The notes: generated by a model not told the origin, from the sequence alone. A stretch of DNA of 10,755 nucleotides from Phycisphaerae bacterium (GCA_002591705.1 PAAB01000034.1:16140-26894); one strand, 5' to 3'. Positions 1 to 10,069 are shown, counted from the stretch's first letter. Program-made: numbers and translations.

Positions 1-672
1 GACGAGGCCGACTCGGCATTGGCCGGGATCACCTGTGTCACTGACATGAGTCGGGCATCCGATTCCGATTGGGTCGTCGAAGCCGCCACCGAGAACTCCG
101 AACTGAAGAAGAAGATCTTCGTCCGGATGGTCGAGACCTTCGGTCCGGAAGTCGTTCTGGCGACCAACACCTCCTCGATCTCGATCACAGAACTTGCGGA
201 AGCGGTCCCCGCCGCATCCGATCGCGTCATCGGAATGCACTTCTTCAACCCGGTTCCCGTGATGAAGCTCGTCGAGGTCATCAAGGGACGCGAAACGAGC
301 GAAGAGACGACCCGTCGGACGATCGAGCTTTCGGAGGCCATGGGCAAGATTCCGGTCCCCGCCAACGATTTCGCCGGCTTCGTCAGCAACCGGGTCCTCA
401 TGCCCATGATCAACGAGGCCTTCCACGCCTGGGCGGACGGCGTCGCGGAGCCCGAGAACATCGACTCGATCATGACCCTCGGATGCGCCTTCCCCATGGG
501 GCCTCTCCGGCTCGCCGACCACATCGGTCTGGACGTCTGTCGGGACATCATGCTGGTGATGCACCGTGGTTTGGGCGATGACAAGTACCTTCCCGCCCCA
601 AAACTCGTCGAATTGGTCGATTTGGGACGTCTTGGCAACAAGACGGGTCATGGCGTCTACGATCATTCATAG
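1..672 (+). CDS. hbd: 3-hydroxyacyl-CoA dehydrogenase (3-hydroxybutyryl-CoA dehydrogenase type), 5'-truncated
   Basis: Oxidises 3-hydroxyacyl-CoA to 3-oxoacyl-CoA with NAD, in cytoplasmic beta-oxidation or butanoyl-CoA metabolism. The reading frame is open from base 1, and 223 residues are visible before the TAG at 670-672. Single-function members have about 280-290 residues, so roughly 60 N-terminal residues with the Rossmann GxGxxG motif lie outside the window. Visible marks, counted from the first codon, are the ATEN motif near 29-32, NTSS at 56-59, the catalytic His at 80 in HFFNPVPVMKLVEVI, FVSNRVLMPMINEA in the C-terminal domain, the PMGPLRLADHIGLD segment, and the typical GRLGNKTGHGVY C-terminus. 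There is no fused enoyl-CoA hydratase after it, so this is the short enzyme and not a FadB/FadJ type. The TTG at 19 is internal and not the start. The family is clear, but the chain-length preference is not. Confidence 0.93.
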   Translation, partial: DEADSALAGITCVTDMSRASDSDWVVEAATENSELKKKIFVRMVETFGPEVVLATNTSSISITELAEAVPAASDRVIGMHFFNPVPVMKLVEVIKGRETSEETTRRTIELSEAMGKIPVPANDFAGFVSNRVLMPMINEAFHAWADGVAEPENIDSIMTLGCAFPMGPLRLADHIGLDVCRDIMLVMHRGLGDDKYLPAPKLVELVDLGRLGNKTGHGVYDHS

Positions 673-690
673 CCCGATCAGGTTTCGGGC
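672..690 (+). terminator. GC-rich hairpin after the dehydrogenase stop; possible weak terminator
   Basis: GCCCGA (672-677) pairs perfectly with TCGGGC (685-690) around a 7-base loop, starting on the last base of the stop codon. No T-run follows, so it is not a canonical intrinsic terminator. It lies in the 39-base gap before resB and could attenuate read-through or be chance in GC-rich DNA. Confidence 0.35.
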
Positions 691-711
691 CGATGATTTC
701 ACGACCCTCCA

Positions 712-3093
712 ATGAGCCCATTCAAGTTCATCCTTGACTTCTTAAGCAGCGTACGCGTCGGCATCGTGTTCATGGTGCTGCTATTCATCTACAGTGCCAT
801 CGGATCCGCAGGCATCCCCATTCACTGGGCGATCTGGGAGCCGAGCACCTGGGACGCGCTGCGCGAAGCCAGCTGGCTCGAGATGACGGAATTCGAGTGG
901 TTCCACTGGTGGCCGTTCTATGTTCTGGTGGGCATGTTCTCGGTCGTCCTGGTGGTGACCACCATCCGCCGGATTCCCTTCAACCGGATCAATCTCGGGG
1001 TGTGGACCATCCACACCGGAATCATCATGCTGGTCCTGGGCAGCATCGAGTACTTCGCCACCAAGATCGAAGGCGATGTCCCCATCGCGCGGGCGATCAT
1101 GCAGATCTCCGTTCCCGATCAGGATCCGGTCGACATGCTCGTGATGCCCGGTTCGGTCACGACCGTGGGCGAGGGTGACGATGAATGGTCGTTCCAGATC
1201 ACCTCCATCGACCCGGAGTGGGAGCTCCTGTCGGGAAGGGATTCCGGAACCAGAGCCTATTCCGTCTCCGTCGCCGTGCAGGCTCCGGAACAGCGCTTCA
1301 TCCGTCAGGTGATCCTCGGGTATCCCCAGTACACGGAGGATCTCGTCTCCAGTGGCGATCCCAAGCAGCCGTTCGCGCGGGCGATCAAGGTGGTGGGTAC
1401 GCCGGTGATCGACGAGGACCTCTCGATCCGTCTCAAGCCCGATGTGCGCGAACGATTCCATGTCATGCATTCCTCGGCCCTGTACATCAGGGAGGTCGTT
1501 CGGGGCGAGGACGACACGTTCGTTGGTGTATCACCGTGGATCGAACGCCCGATCGACGACCTCCCCCGGTACAACAACTATCTTTCCAAGATGGGCACCA
1601 CCTGGCCCTTCCCCGACGACGGGAAGACCTACATCAAGCCCCTGGATCTCCGGGCCGAGGCGATCTCGGATCTCGATCCGCTTCCCGACATGCCGATTCC
1701 GGTGACGGACTATCTGCGGGCTGCGATCCTCGAGACCAGAACCGAACCCGGAGGAGAGGAACTCGCTCCGTCGGTCACCGTCGACTTCAGGACCAGTGAA
1801 GGTCGCAGTCAGCAGTACGAACTCTTCGCGATGAACCAGTCCGCTTCCAACGCGGATCCATCCCTGATGCAGTTCATGTGGATCGATGACGAATCCGGAT
1901 TCGAGGCGCTGGTGAATCCGAGGGGTCCCCGGATCGTGATCGAGATTCCGGGCGAGGGGGGTTCGCTGCAGACGGTTCCGATCGAAGGCTTGTCCGAAGT
2001 CGACCCCGATCTTCCGATGCAGCCGGTGGAGGGAAGTCCCTATTCATGGAGGCCCGTCAGGTACGACGAGCGTCTCTCGATCGAGGGCCGCGACATCTCC
2101 ATGGTTCGGGTGGAGATCGAGAAGGACGGTGATCGGTGGATGCGATGGGTCTTCGACGACACGTCGTTCAACGGAGATCTTCCGCTTCCGACCCCGGGAG
2201 ACGGACCGACCGACCACACGATCGAACGACGTGAGCTCGACACCGGAATCAGGATGCGCTTCGAGCCGTCGACGCGTCCCCCGGCTCCCGTGCTCATCGT
2301 CGCAGGACCCGAGGATTCCCGACTTCGTCTCGTCACCAGCTTCAAGCCGGAAGAGCCGCCCGTGGCGATGGACGTGGTCATCGGCGAATCCGTCGAGCTC
2401 GTTCCCGGCATCTCGATGACCATTCCGAGCTATTCGGCCTACACCACCACCACGACCAGACCGTCGATCGTTCCGAAGGCCCAGCTGGATCCGTCCATCG
2501 GCAACATGTACTCGATGGTCCGTGTGGACGTCCCCGGATCCAACGGACGCGAGGCGTGGCTGGCCTATCACCACTGGCCGTTCCCGTCCCGCAACGACGT
2601 ACTCCGGCGTTTTCCCTGGCGACCGACCACGGTCGATCTGGAGGACGGGCGTACGATCCAGCTGATGCTTTCGAGACGGAATGAGCCGCTGCCGTCCCGG
2701 GTCTCACTCCTCGGATTCGACACCCAGGACCACATCGGTGGGTTCACGGGGAGCACTTCGAGCATCCTCAACTGGACGAGTCTGGTGGAGTTCGAGAACC
2801 AGAAGGGATCCCAGGAGGCGGAGATCAGTGTCAACGCACCCGCCGAACAGGACGGATTCTGGTTCTTCCAGTCGCAGTGGGACCCTCCTGATCCGGCCCG
2901 ATTCACGGGTGATGTTCCCTCGCTCGGACTGAACTACACCGTGCTCGGTGTGGGGAACCGGGAGGGGGTCTGGGTCCAGCTTGCAGGAAGCGTCCTGATG
3001 GTCGTTGGATTGATGTACGCGTTCTATGTGAAGCCGGTGCTGGTCCGCCGGAGACAGGAAAAGTCCATCGCCGCCGCGGGAGGTGGATCATGA
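712..3093 (+). CDS. resB: ResB/CcsB-type cytochrome c biogenesis protein, enlarged periplasmic domain
   Basis: Membrane partner of CcsA in system II cytochrome c maturation, which carries haem across the membrane and keeps it reduced for attachment to CXXCH apocytochromes. Three membrane segments lie at about residues 15-33, 67-84 and 97-114. A periplasmic region of about 640 residues follows, then a fourth segment at about 754-772 and a basic tail (VRRRQEK). This is the ResB topology. His101, in TIHTGIIMLVLG of segment 3, probably matches the transmembrane haem-ligand His of CcsBA proteins. FFQSQWDP at 718-725 and the following YTVLGVG and GVWVQLAG match the usual ResB C-terminus. At 793 residues it is much longer than B. 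subtilis ResB (about 540). The ATG at 712 gives the expected N-terminus but has no Shine-Dalgarno; the bases before it read CCCTCC. The stop overlaps the ccsA start by 4 bases. Confidence 0.85.
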   Translation: MSPFKFILDFLSSVRVGIVFMVLLFIYSAIGSAGIPIHWAIWEPSTWDALREASWLEMTEFEWFHWWPFYVLVGMFSVVLVVTTIRRIPFNRINLGVWTIHTGIIMLVLGSIEYFATKIEGDVPIARAIMQISVPDQDPVDMLVMPGSVTTVGEGDDEWSFQITSIDPEWELLSGRDSGTRAYSVSVAVQAPEQRFIRQVILGYPQYTEDLVSSGDPKQPFARAIKVVGTPVIDEDLSIRLKPDVRERFHVMHSSALYIREVVRGEDDTFVGVSPWIERPIDDLPRYNNYLSKMGTTWPFPDDGKTYIKPLDLRAEAISDLDPLPDMPIPVTDYLRAAILETRTEPGGEELAPSVTVDFRTSEGRSQQYELFAMNQSASNADPSLMQFMWIDDESGFEALVNPRGPRIVIEIPGEGGSLQTVPIEGLSEVDPDLPMQPVEGSPYSWRPVRYDERLSIEGRDISMVRVEIEKDGDRWMRWVFDDTSFNGDLPLPTPGDGPTDHTIERRELDTGIRMRFEPSTRPPAPVLIVAGPEDSRLRLVTSFKPEEPPVAMDVVIGESVELVPGISMTIPSYSAYTTTTTRPSIVPKAQLDPSIGNMYSMVRVDVPGSNGREAWLAYHHWPFPSRNDVLRRFPWRPTTVDLEDGRTIQLMLSRRNEPLPSRVSLLGFDTQDHIGGFTGSTSSILNWTSLVEFENQKGSQEAEISVNAPAEQDGFWFFQSQWDPPDPARFTGDVPSLGLNYTVLGVGNREGVWVQLAGSVLMVVGLMYAFYVKPVLVRRRQEKSIAAAGGGS
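3078..3086 (+). promoter_or_regulatory. Strong ribosome binding site for ccsA inside the resB 3' end
   Basis: GGGAGGTGG includes a full GGAGG (3079-3083) six bases before the ATG at 3090. It lies in the last codons of resB, encoding part of the AAAGGGS tail. With the ATGA overlap it supports both the chosen start and translational coupling of the two subunits. Confidence 0.8.
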
Positions 3094-4805
3094 TTCGCCG
3101 AATACTGCTGCTCATCGCACTGCTGCTGGTCGGAGCATCCTCCGCAAATGCCCAGCAAACCGTCGCGCCGCCCCCGTTCCCAGCCGGAGTCGACATCACA
3201 CCACTCGATGTGGTCGCGGTCTGGCAGGACGGACGAATCAAATCCTACGACTCCTTCGCCCGTTCGATCATGCAGTCGATCACCGGACCAAGGGAGATCA
3301 ATGGTCAATCACCGCCGTTGACCTATCTCGACCTCATGCTCCGACCCGAGGCGTACGACGGAGCCCCCATCTACTTCGTCAAGAAGAAGCCCTTCCGGGC
3401 GATCCTTGTCGATGCCGCGTTGGGGTCCGTGGATCCACCGTCCCGTGAGGAACTCGAGGCGTTCATGGAGACCGGACTCGCCAGCAAGACGCTGCTGGAC
3501 AACGCATCGGTGCGGGACCTGCTCGCACGGCTCCGCTCCGATGTCCTCCGTTTCGCCAAACCCGTCGATGCGATCGAGGCGGCGGTCAACCTTTCGGATC
3601 CGACGGTGCTTCGTCGACTGTTGATCCTGCTGCCGCCCTTCAGCGGTCAGTACGAGGATCCCTGGATGACCATCGACGAGTACCAGGTGAGTTCGTCACG
3701 TCTCGACCCGAACGCGGCTTCGGCGGATCCGATGGTGCAGGCGTGGAACGCCGTGGTCGCGGCCTGGAACCGTCAGGACACCGCAGCGGCCAACGCGGCC
3801 ATCGCCCGTCTCGGCCAGGTGCTCCCCATGGCCGGTCGCGCCCGACTCGCCGAATACCCATCGGAACAGCGTCTGCATCTGGAGAGCGCCTACTTCAAGT
3901 GGAAGGGATTCACCTGGATCTGGATGATCTATCTCGTGTCGATCATCTTCTTCCTTATGGCCATCGTCTACAGATGGTCCGGCGCGAGGTGGGGGGGAAT
4001 AGCCTTCTTCTCGGCGGCCTTCATGCTGCAGACCTTCGCACTGGTCCTCCGGTGGTACGTCTCCGGTCGCTGGCCGAACACCAACATGTTCGAGGCGGTG
4101 ACCACGTCGACCTGGTTCGGCGGCTGCTTCGCGATCATCATGGAGGCGATCCTCGGGCGTACCCGGGTGAAGAACCTGTTCTTCCTCGGCAGTGCGGCGG
4201 CGTCGATGTTCGCACTCATGGCCGCAAGCTTCAGTCCGCTGCAGCTGTCGCCCCACTTCAGCAATCGAATGCCGGTGCTTCATGACGTCTGGCTCTACAT
4301 CCACACCAACGTCATCATCTTCTCGTACGTCCTGATCTTCCTGGCGTTCGTCTCCGCCGGTCTGTACATGCTGGTCCGGTTCTTCCGCTTCACCCAGGGG
4401 GAGCGCGACATTCGTGAACACGTCGGAACCGGCGGCATCGGGTCACTGATCGTCCGCCGGCGCGGCGGCAAGGCGGCACTCCTGGATTCGAGGACCAGTT
4501 TCGGTGCGGTGCTCGACGGGACGACGATGATCCTCGTCGAACTGTCGTTCATCCTGCTGTGGGCCGGTCTCGTCATGGGTGCGATCTGGGCGGACCACTC
4601 CTGGGGTCGACCGTGGGGATGGGATCCGAAGGAGGTGTTCGCCCTCAACACCTTCCTGATCTACGCGATCCTGATCCACGTCCGCTACCGCGCCAGCGAC
4701 AAGGGGCTCTGGACCGCCTTCCTTGCCGTCGTGGGATGCGGAGTCATGCTCTTCAACTGGATCGTCATCAATTTCACGATCTCCGGACTGCATTCCTACG
4801 CCTGA
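3090..4805 (+). CDS. ccsA: CcsA/ResC-type cytochrome c biogenesis protein with N-terminal periplasmic domain
   Basis: Haem-handling subunit of system II cytochrome c synthase. Residues 1-21 look like a signal peptide (hydrophobic LLLIALLLVGA, then ANA before QQ). Residues 22-270 appear periplasmic and include VWQDGRIKSYDSFAR (45-59). The membrane core follows from about 275 to 571. All expected haem-site marks are present: His405 in WLYIHTN (external His 1), the tryptophan-rich WWD segment with W500, W505, W509, W511 and D512 ending in WGWDPKE, His530 in LIYAILIHVRY (transmembrane His) and His568 in GLHSY (external His 2). Plain CcsA is about 320-390 residues; this one has 571 because of the N-terminal domain. 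By recall, that domain resembles the GRxKPxxT region between the ResB and CcsA halves of fused CcsBA. A run of seven Gs lies at 3991-3997, but the frame stays open. The start is fixed by the strong SD and the overlap with resB. Confidence 0.92.
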   Translation: MIRRILLLIALLLVGASSANAQQTVAPPPFPAGVDITPLDVVAVWQDGRIKSYDSFARSIMQSITGPREINGQSPPLTYLDLMLRPEAYDGAPIYFVKKKPFRAILVDAALGSVDPPSREELEAFMETGLASKTLLDNASVRDLLARLRSDVLRFAKPVDAIEAAVNLSDPTVLRRLLILLPPFSGQYEDPWMTIDEYQVSSSRLDPNAASADPMVQAWNAVVAAWNRQDTAAANAAIARLGQVLPMAGRARLAEYPSEQRLHLESAYFKWKGFTWIWMIYLVSIIFFLMAIVYRWSGARWGGIAFFSAAFMLQTFALVLRWYVSGRWPNTNMFEAVTTSTWFGGCFAIIMEAILGRTRVKNLFFLGSAAASMFALMAASFSPLQLSPHFSNRMPVLHDVWLYIHTNVIIFSYVLIFLAFVSAGLYMLVRFFRFTQGERDIREHVGTGGIGSLIVRRRGGKAALLDSRTSFGAVLDGTTMILVELSFILLWAGLVMGAIWADHSWGRPWGWDPKEVFALNTFLIYAILIHVRYRASDKGLWTAFLAVVGCGVMLFNWIVINFTISGLHSYA

Positions 4806-4831
4806 CGCATGCCGACCGTCTTTCGTGCCGT

Positions 4832-4845
4832 CCCCACCGATGGGG
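4832..4845 (+). other. Short inverted repeat between ccsA and the dehydrogenase gene
   Basis: CCCCA (4832-4836) and TGGGG (4841-4845) form a 5-bp stem with a CCGA tetraloop, 26 bases after the ccsA stop and 17 bases before the next ATG. It has no T-run. It could be a weak attenuator, could mask translation initiation, or could be chance. Confidence 0.25.
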
Positions 4846-4861
4846 CGTACCATGACGAATC

Positions 4862-7140
<2,279 letters not shown>

Positions 7141-8121
7141 TCATCCAAGCCGGATCCGTGGATCGGCCCAGTGGTACAGCACATCGACCACGAGGTTGAG
7201 CAGCACCAGCATCGTCGAGTAGACCAGCACCACTCCGGTGATCAGAGTGATGTCCTTGCCGAGGACCGCATCGACGAAATGCGTCCCGATTCCCGGGACC
7301 GCGAAGACCTTCTCGACGACGAACGATCCGGTCATGGCGGCGGCGGTTGCGGGACCGAGGGAGGAGAGCACGGGAAGGAACGCGTTCTTGAGCGCGTGCT
7401 TGAAGACCACGACACGTTCGGGGAGTCCCTTGGCACGTGCCGTCCGGACGTGATCGGATCGGAGTTCCTCGAGCATCCCGGTCCGGACGAGCCGGGCGAT
7501 GTACGCGGCGAAGGGCAGGCTCAATGCCACCGCGGGCAGCACGATGTGGGATGCATCACCCCATCCCCCGACGGGGAAGAGACCCAACGAGACGGCGAAC
7601 ACGACCAGCAGGAAGGTGCCCGTCACGAACGCCGGGAGGCTGATTCCCACCAATGCGATCAGCAGCGTGAGGACATCGACCGGTCCCCCGGGCCGCAGGG
7701 CCCCCAGAATGCCCGCCAGCAGACCGATCACGCAGGCCAGCATGATGGCCGACAGGCCCAGGACGATCGATACCGGAAGCTGCGAAGCAAGGATCTCGTT
7801 GACCGTCCAGTTCTCGTGTCGGAGACTCGGCCCGAAGTCGATGACCGGACCATCTCCACCCGAGACGATCCAGTCGTATCCGGTGACGCCCCCGAGGTAG
7901 TCGACATAGAAGCCCATCGGATCATCCAGGTTGTATCGGGCCTCCATGGCCTGGACGATTTCGGCGGGTGGTCTCCGTCCCTCCGGTTGTTCGAGCGGAT
8001 TTCCCGGAATCAACCACGCAAGCATGAAGGTGATGGTGTAGATCACCAGCAGGATCAACGGCAACTGCAGAAGCCGCCATCCGACGAGTCGAAGCAGGGG
8101 ATGTCCGGTTCGGACGATCAT
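7141..8121 (-). CDS. oppB: OppB/DppB-family peptide ABC transporter permease
   Basis: Inner-membrane permease of a peptide-type ABC importer (binding-protein-dependent transport family). The 326 residues match the family. The N-terminal membrane segment (about 15-37) ends in the usual LIPGNPL. A periplasmic part to about 112 includes YNLDDPMGFYVDYLGG. The core follows with membrane segments near 113-140, 148-178, 190-212, 247-267 and 290-316. The cytoplasmic EAA-type loop RTARAKGLPERVV (226-238) and HALKNAFLP (242-250), which docks the ATPase, is intact, as is the C-terminal ending DPRIRLG. The start ATG (8121-8119) overlaps the oppA stop as ATGA. The frame is open further up to 8412, but that part is oppA coding sequence read out of frame. 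No strong SD is present, so coupling to oppA is likely. No oppC, oppD or oppF follows; the next gene is enolase on the other strand. Confidence 0.93.
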   Translation of the reverse strand: MIVRTGHPLLRLVGWRLLQLPLILLVIYTITFMLAWLIPGNPLEQPEGRRPPAEIVQAMEARYNLDDPMGFYVDYLGGVTGYDWIVSGGDGPVIDFGPSLRHENWTVNEILASQLPVSIVLGLSAIMLACVIGLLAGILGALRPGGPVDVLTLLIALVGISLPAFVTGTFLLVVFAVSLGLFPVGGWGDASHIVLPAVALSLPFAAYIARLVRTGMLEELRSDHVRTARAKGLPERVVVFKHALKNAFLPVLSSLGPATAAAMTGSFVVEKVFAVPGIGTHFVDAVLGKDITLITGVVLVYSTMLVLLNLVVDVLYHWADPRIRLG

Positions 8122-9995
8122 GGATCCGGTGGTCCGGCTTCGGATGCCTCGTCCACCACGATCCGCCAGAGCCGCTGGACCTGTCGTGGGTGATCGGACA
8201 ATCCGGAAATCCGGTCCGGATCGTACATGTGGACATCGACCACCTGGCAGATCGGGATCATCGGGAGGTGCTCGTTGAAGAGTCGTCGCTCGATGTCCTC
8301 GAGCAGTTCCATTCTCCGTGCGGGATTCCGTTCCATCGACGCCGCATCGAGATCCGCATCGATTCCCGGATCCGAGAATTTCCGGGTGTTGTTTCCGTCT
8401 TCGGTCCGGCACAGATCGAGAAAGGTCGTCGGATCTCCGAAGTCCCCGTACCAGGTTCCCCTGGCAATCATGAAGTCACCCTCCCGAAGATCGTTTCGGT
8501 AGAACTTCGACTCCTTGCCCACGAGTTCGATCTTTACTCCCAATGCCGATTCCCACTGCTCGCGGAGGGCGATCGCCATCCGCTTGAATCGAGGAGTATT
8601 CGTGGTGTAGAGAAGCGACGTGACGGGGAACGGGTCACCTTCTTCGTTCTCGATCAGTCCGTCGCCATCCCGATCGGACCATCCCGCCGACTGTAGTTCA
8701 CGTCGGGCCCGGTCCACATCGAGTTCGAGTCCGGTGGGAGGATCGTATCCCGGGATCGACCCATCCGGGACCAGGACGGTGGCGACCGGTTCGTTCAGAC
8801 GGGTGACATGACGAACAATGGTCTCCCGGTCGACCGCCGATGCAAAGGCCCTCCGGACCGCCGCATCGGCGAACGGGTTTGCGGTGCCGTCCGCGAGCGA
8901 CGGACGACAATTGAACGAGAAGAAATCGGTGGCGAAGGCGGGGATCACGTGGATGTCGCTTCGTTCCCCCGCCTCCTGCTGTCGAATCATGTCGATCCGG
9001 TAGTCGACGTTTATTCCGTTCAGCCAGTCGACGGCGCCCGATTCGAAGGCAAGCACGGCGGTGTTCGGATCCTCGATGGTGACCTTGGTGATCGTCCTGC
9101 AGTCGATGGAATCCGCATCCCGCCAGGTGGGCGAAACCTCCAATCTGAGATCGCGCTTGTATCTCCACGATGCCAATGTGTACGGACCGTTTCCGATCAG
9201 TCGGCCCGGCCTCGCCCAGCGGTGATCCTGGAGGAGTCGTCCCGATTCACCGTCGATCCGCACGAACTCCCTGTCCCTCCATTCCGGGGTCGGCTGTTCG
9301 AACCACGGTGCCTCGGTGTCTTCATGCTCCGGCCACCCCTCGACCGCAGGTCGGTAGACGGGCGCGGCCGGTGTGAATGCGACCAGATCCAGGAGCCACG
9401 GGATCGGATGTTCGAGATGGACCCTGAAGGTCGATGCATCGACGACTTCGATTCCCACTTCGTCCCGGAATCGTCGTTCGTGTGCTTCCCAGAGTCGATG
9501 GGCTTCCGCGGAGCGATCCGACTCGTCATCGAAGGTCCCTGCGGCGAACCGTTCGAGATCATCGTCGCGTGCAGACCATACGGACCGAGCACCTTGGATG
9601 GGAAGAAACAATCCCGAATAGCTGGCAGCGGTGTCGGGAGTCAGCAGACGCATCCACGACCACGCGAAATCGTGCGCGGTCACCGATCGTCCGTTGCTCC
9701 ACCGTCCGTCCTCGCGCAGATGGAACGTCCAGGTCAGTCCGTCGTCACTGGTGTCCCACGACCATGCTGCGCCCGGCTGAAACCCGTTCCGCTCCGGATC
9801 GAATCTGACCAGGCCCTCGTACAGCGTCGATCCGACCCGCATGTCCTCGAGGTAGCTCATTCGCTGCGGATCCAGCGTGAATACGTCGCTGGTCGTGCTC
9901 CACGTGAAATCCGAATCCGGTCCCGGATCGTCGTACCAGACGACCAGAAGCAGCAAAGCGGGCAGCAGCAGGATGAGGGGGAGTTGGCGGGGCAT
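8118..9995 (-). CDS. oppA: OppA-type peptide-binding protein of an ABC importer (family 5 solute-binding protein)
   Basis: Periplasmic or membrane-anchored receptor that delivers oligopeptides to the OppB permease. The 625 residues begin with a short hydrophobic segment (about 5-20). There is no lipobox Cys and no clear AxA cleavage site, so it may stay anchored. Family 5 marks are LYEGLVRFDP (58-67), LTWTFHLREDGRWSNG (87-102), IGNGPYTLASW (267-277), AVRRAFASAVDRETI (379-393) and GDFGDPTTFLD (517-527). Asp518 aligns by eye with OppA Asp419, which holds the peptide amino group, suggesting a peptide ligand. DRDGDGLIENEE (441-452) fits an EF-hand calcium loop. The start ATG at 9995 has AAGGA seven bases before it; the longer frame to 10037 would put 14 residues ahead of the hydrophobic segment and is less likely. 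The stop overlaps oppB by 4 bases. Confidence 0.93.
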   Translation of the reverse strand: MPRQLPLILLLPALLLLVVWYDDPGPDSDFTWSTTSDVFTLDPQRMSYLEDMRVGSTLYEGLVRFDPERNGFQPGAAWSWDTSDDGLTWTFHLREDGRWSNGRSVTAHDFAWSWMRLLTPDTAASYSGLFLPIQGARSVWSARDDDLERFAAGTFDDESDRSAEAHRLWEAHERRFRDEVGIEVVDASTFRVHLEHPIPWLLDLVAFTPAAPVYRPAVEGWPEHEDTEAPWFEQPTPEWRDREFVRIDGESGRLLQDHRWARPGRLIGNGPYTLASWRYKRDLRLEVSPTWRDADSIDCRTITKVTIEDPNTAVLAFESGAVDWLNGINVDYRIDMIRQQEAGERSDIHVIPAFATDFFSFNCRPSLADGTANPFADAAVRRAFASAVDRETIVRHVTRLNEPVATVLVPDGSIPGYDPPTGLELDVDRARRELQSAGWSDRDGDGLIENEEGDPFPVTSLLYTTNTPRFKRMAIALREQWESALGVKIELVGKESKFYRNDLREGDFMIARGTWYGDFGDPTTFLDLCRTEDGNNTRKFSDPGIDADLDAASMERNPARRMELLEDIERRLFNEHLPMIPICQVVDVHMYDPDRISGLSDHPRQVQRLWRIVVDEASEAGPPDP

Positions 9996-10002
9996 CGCAC
10001 CA

Positions 10003-10007
10003 TCCTT
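10003..10007 (-). promoter_or_regulatory. Ribosome binding site deciding the oppA start
   Basis: The - strand reads AAGGA at 10007-10003, seven bases before the ATG at 9995. This selects MPRQLPLILL as the N-terminus over the in-frame start at 10037. Confidence 0.65.
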
Positions 10008-10056
10008 GGAACGAGCGCACCCATGGTACGCCGACATTGCATTCCGGTGCGTCGTG

Positions 10057-10069
10057 GATCCGTCGGATC
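10057..10069 (-). terminator. GATCCG/CGGATC inverted repeat behind the unrecognised gene
   Basis: GATCCG (10057-10062), one central T, CGGATC (10064-10069) is a perfect palindrome about six bases past the stop of the - strand gene at 10076. As RNA it can fold as a 5-bp stem with a 3-base loop. No T-run follows. It is a weak terminator or operator candidate in the 80-base gap before oppA, in which I recognise no clear promoter. It also contains two of the many GATC sites. Confidence 0.25.

Noticed and set aside
19..21. TTG as the start of the first gene
   Set aside because: The frame is open to base 1 and the NAD-binding N-terminus of the family would be missing; the gene is simply cut by the window edge.
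781..1470. 229-codon open frame on the - strand within resB
   Set aside because: It is opposite the ResB membrane region; the His/Asp-rich translation shows no family features.
3696..4421. 241-codon open frame on the - strand within ccsA
   Set aside because: It is opposite the conserved CcsA core; its Glu/His/Arg-rich translation is a mirror of hydrophobic codons.
7171..8193. 340-codon open frame on the + strand opposite oppB
   Set aside because: It is very rich in Asp, Gln, His, Arg and Gly with no hydrophobic core. It is the reverse reading of a membrane protein gene, not a real protein.
8122..8412. N-terminal extension of oppB by 97 codons
   Set aside because: It is the oppA coding region in another frame; ATG 8121 gives the family N-terminus and an ATGA overlap.
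9996..10037. N-terminal extension of oppA by 14 codons
   Set aside because: It would place polar residues before the hydrophobic segment, and the AAGGA site points to 9995.
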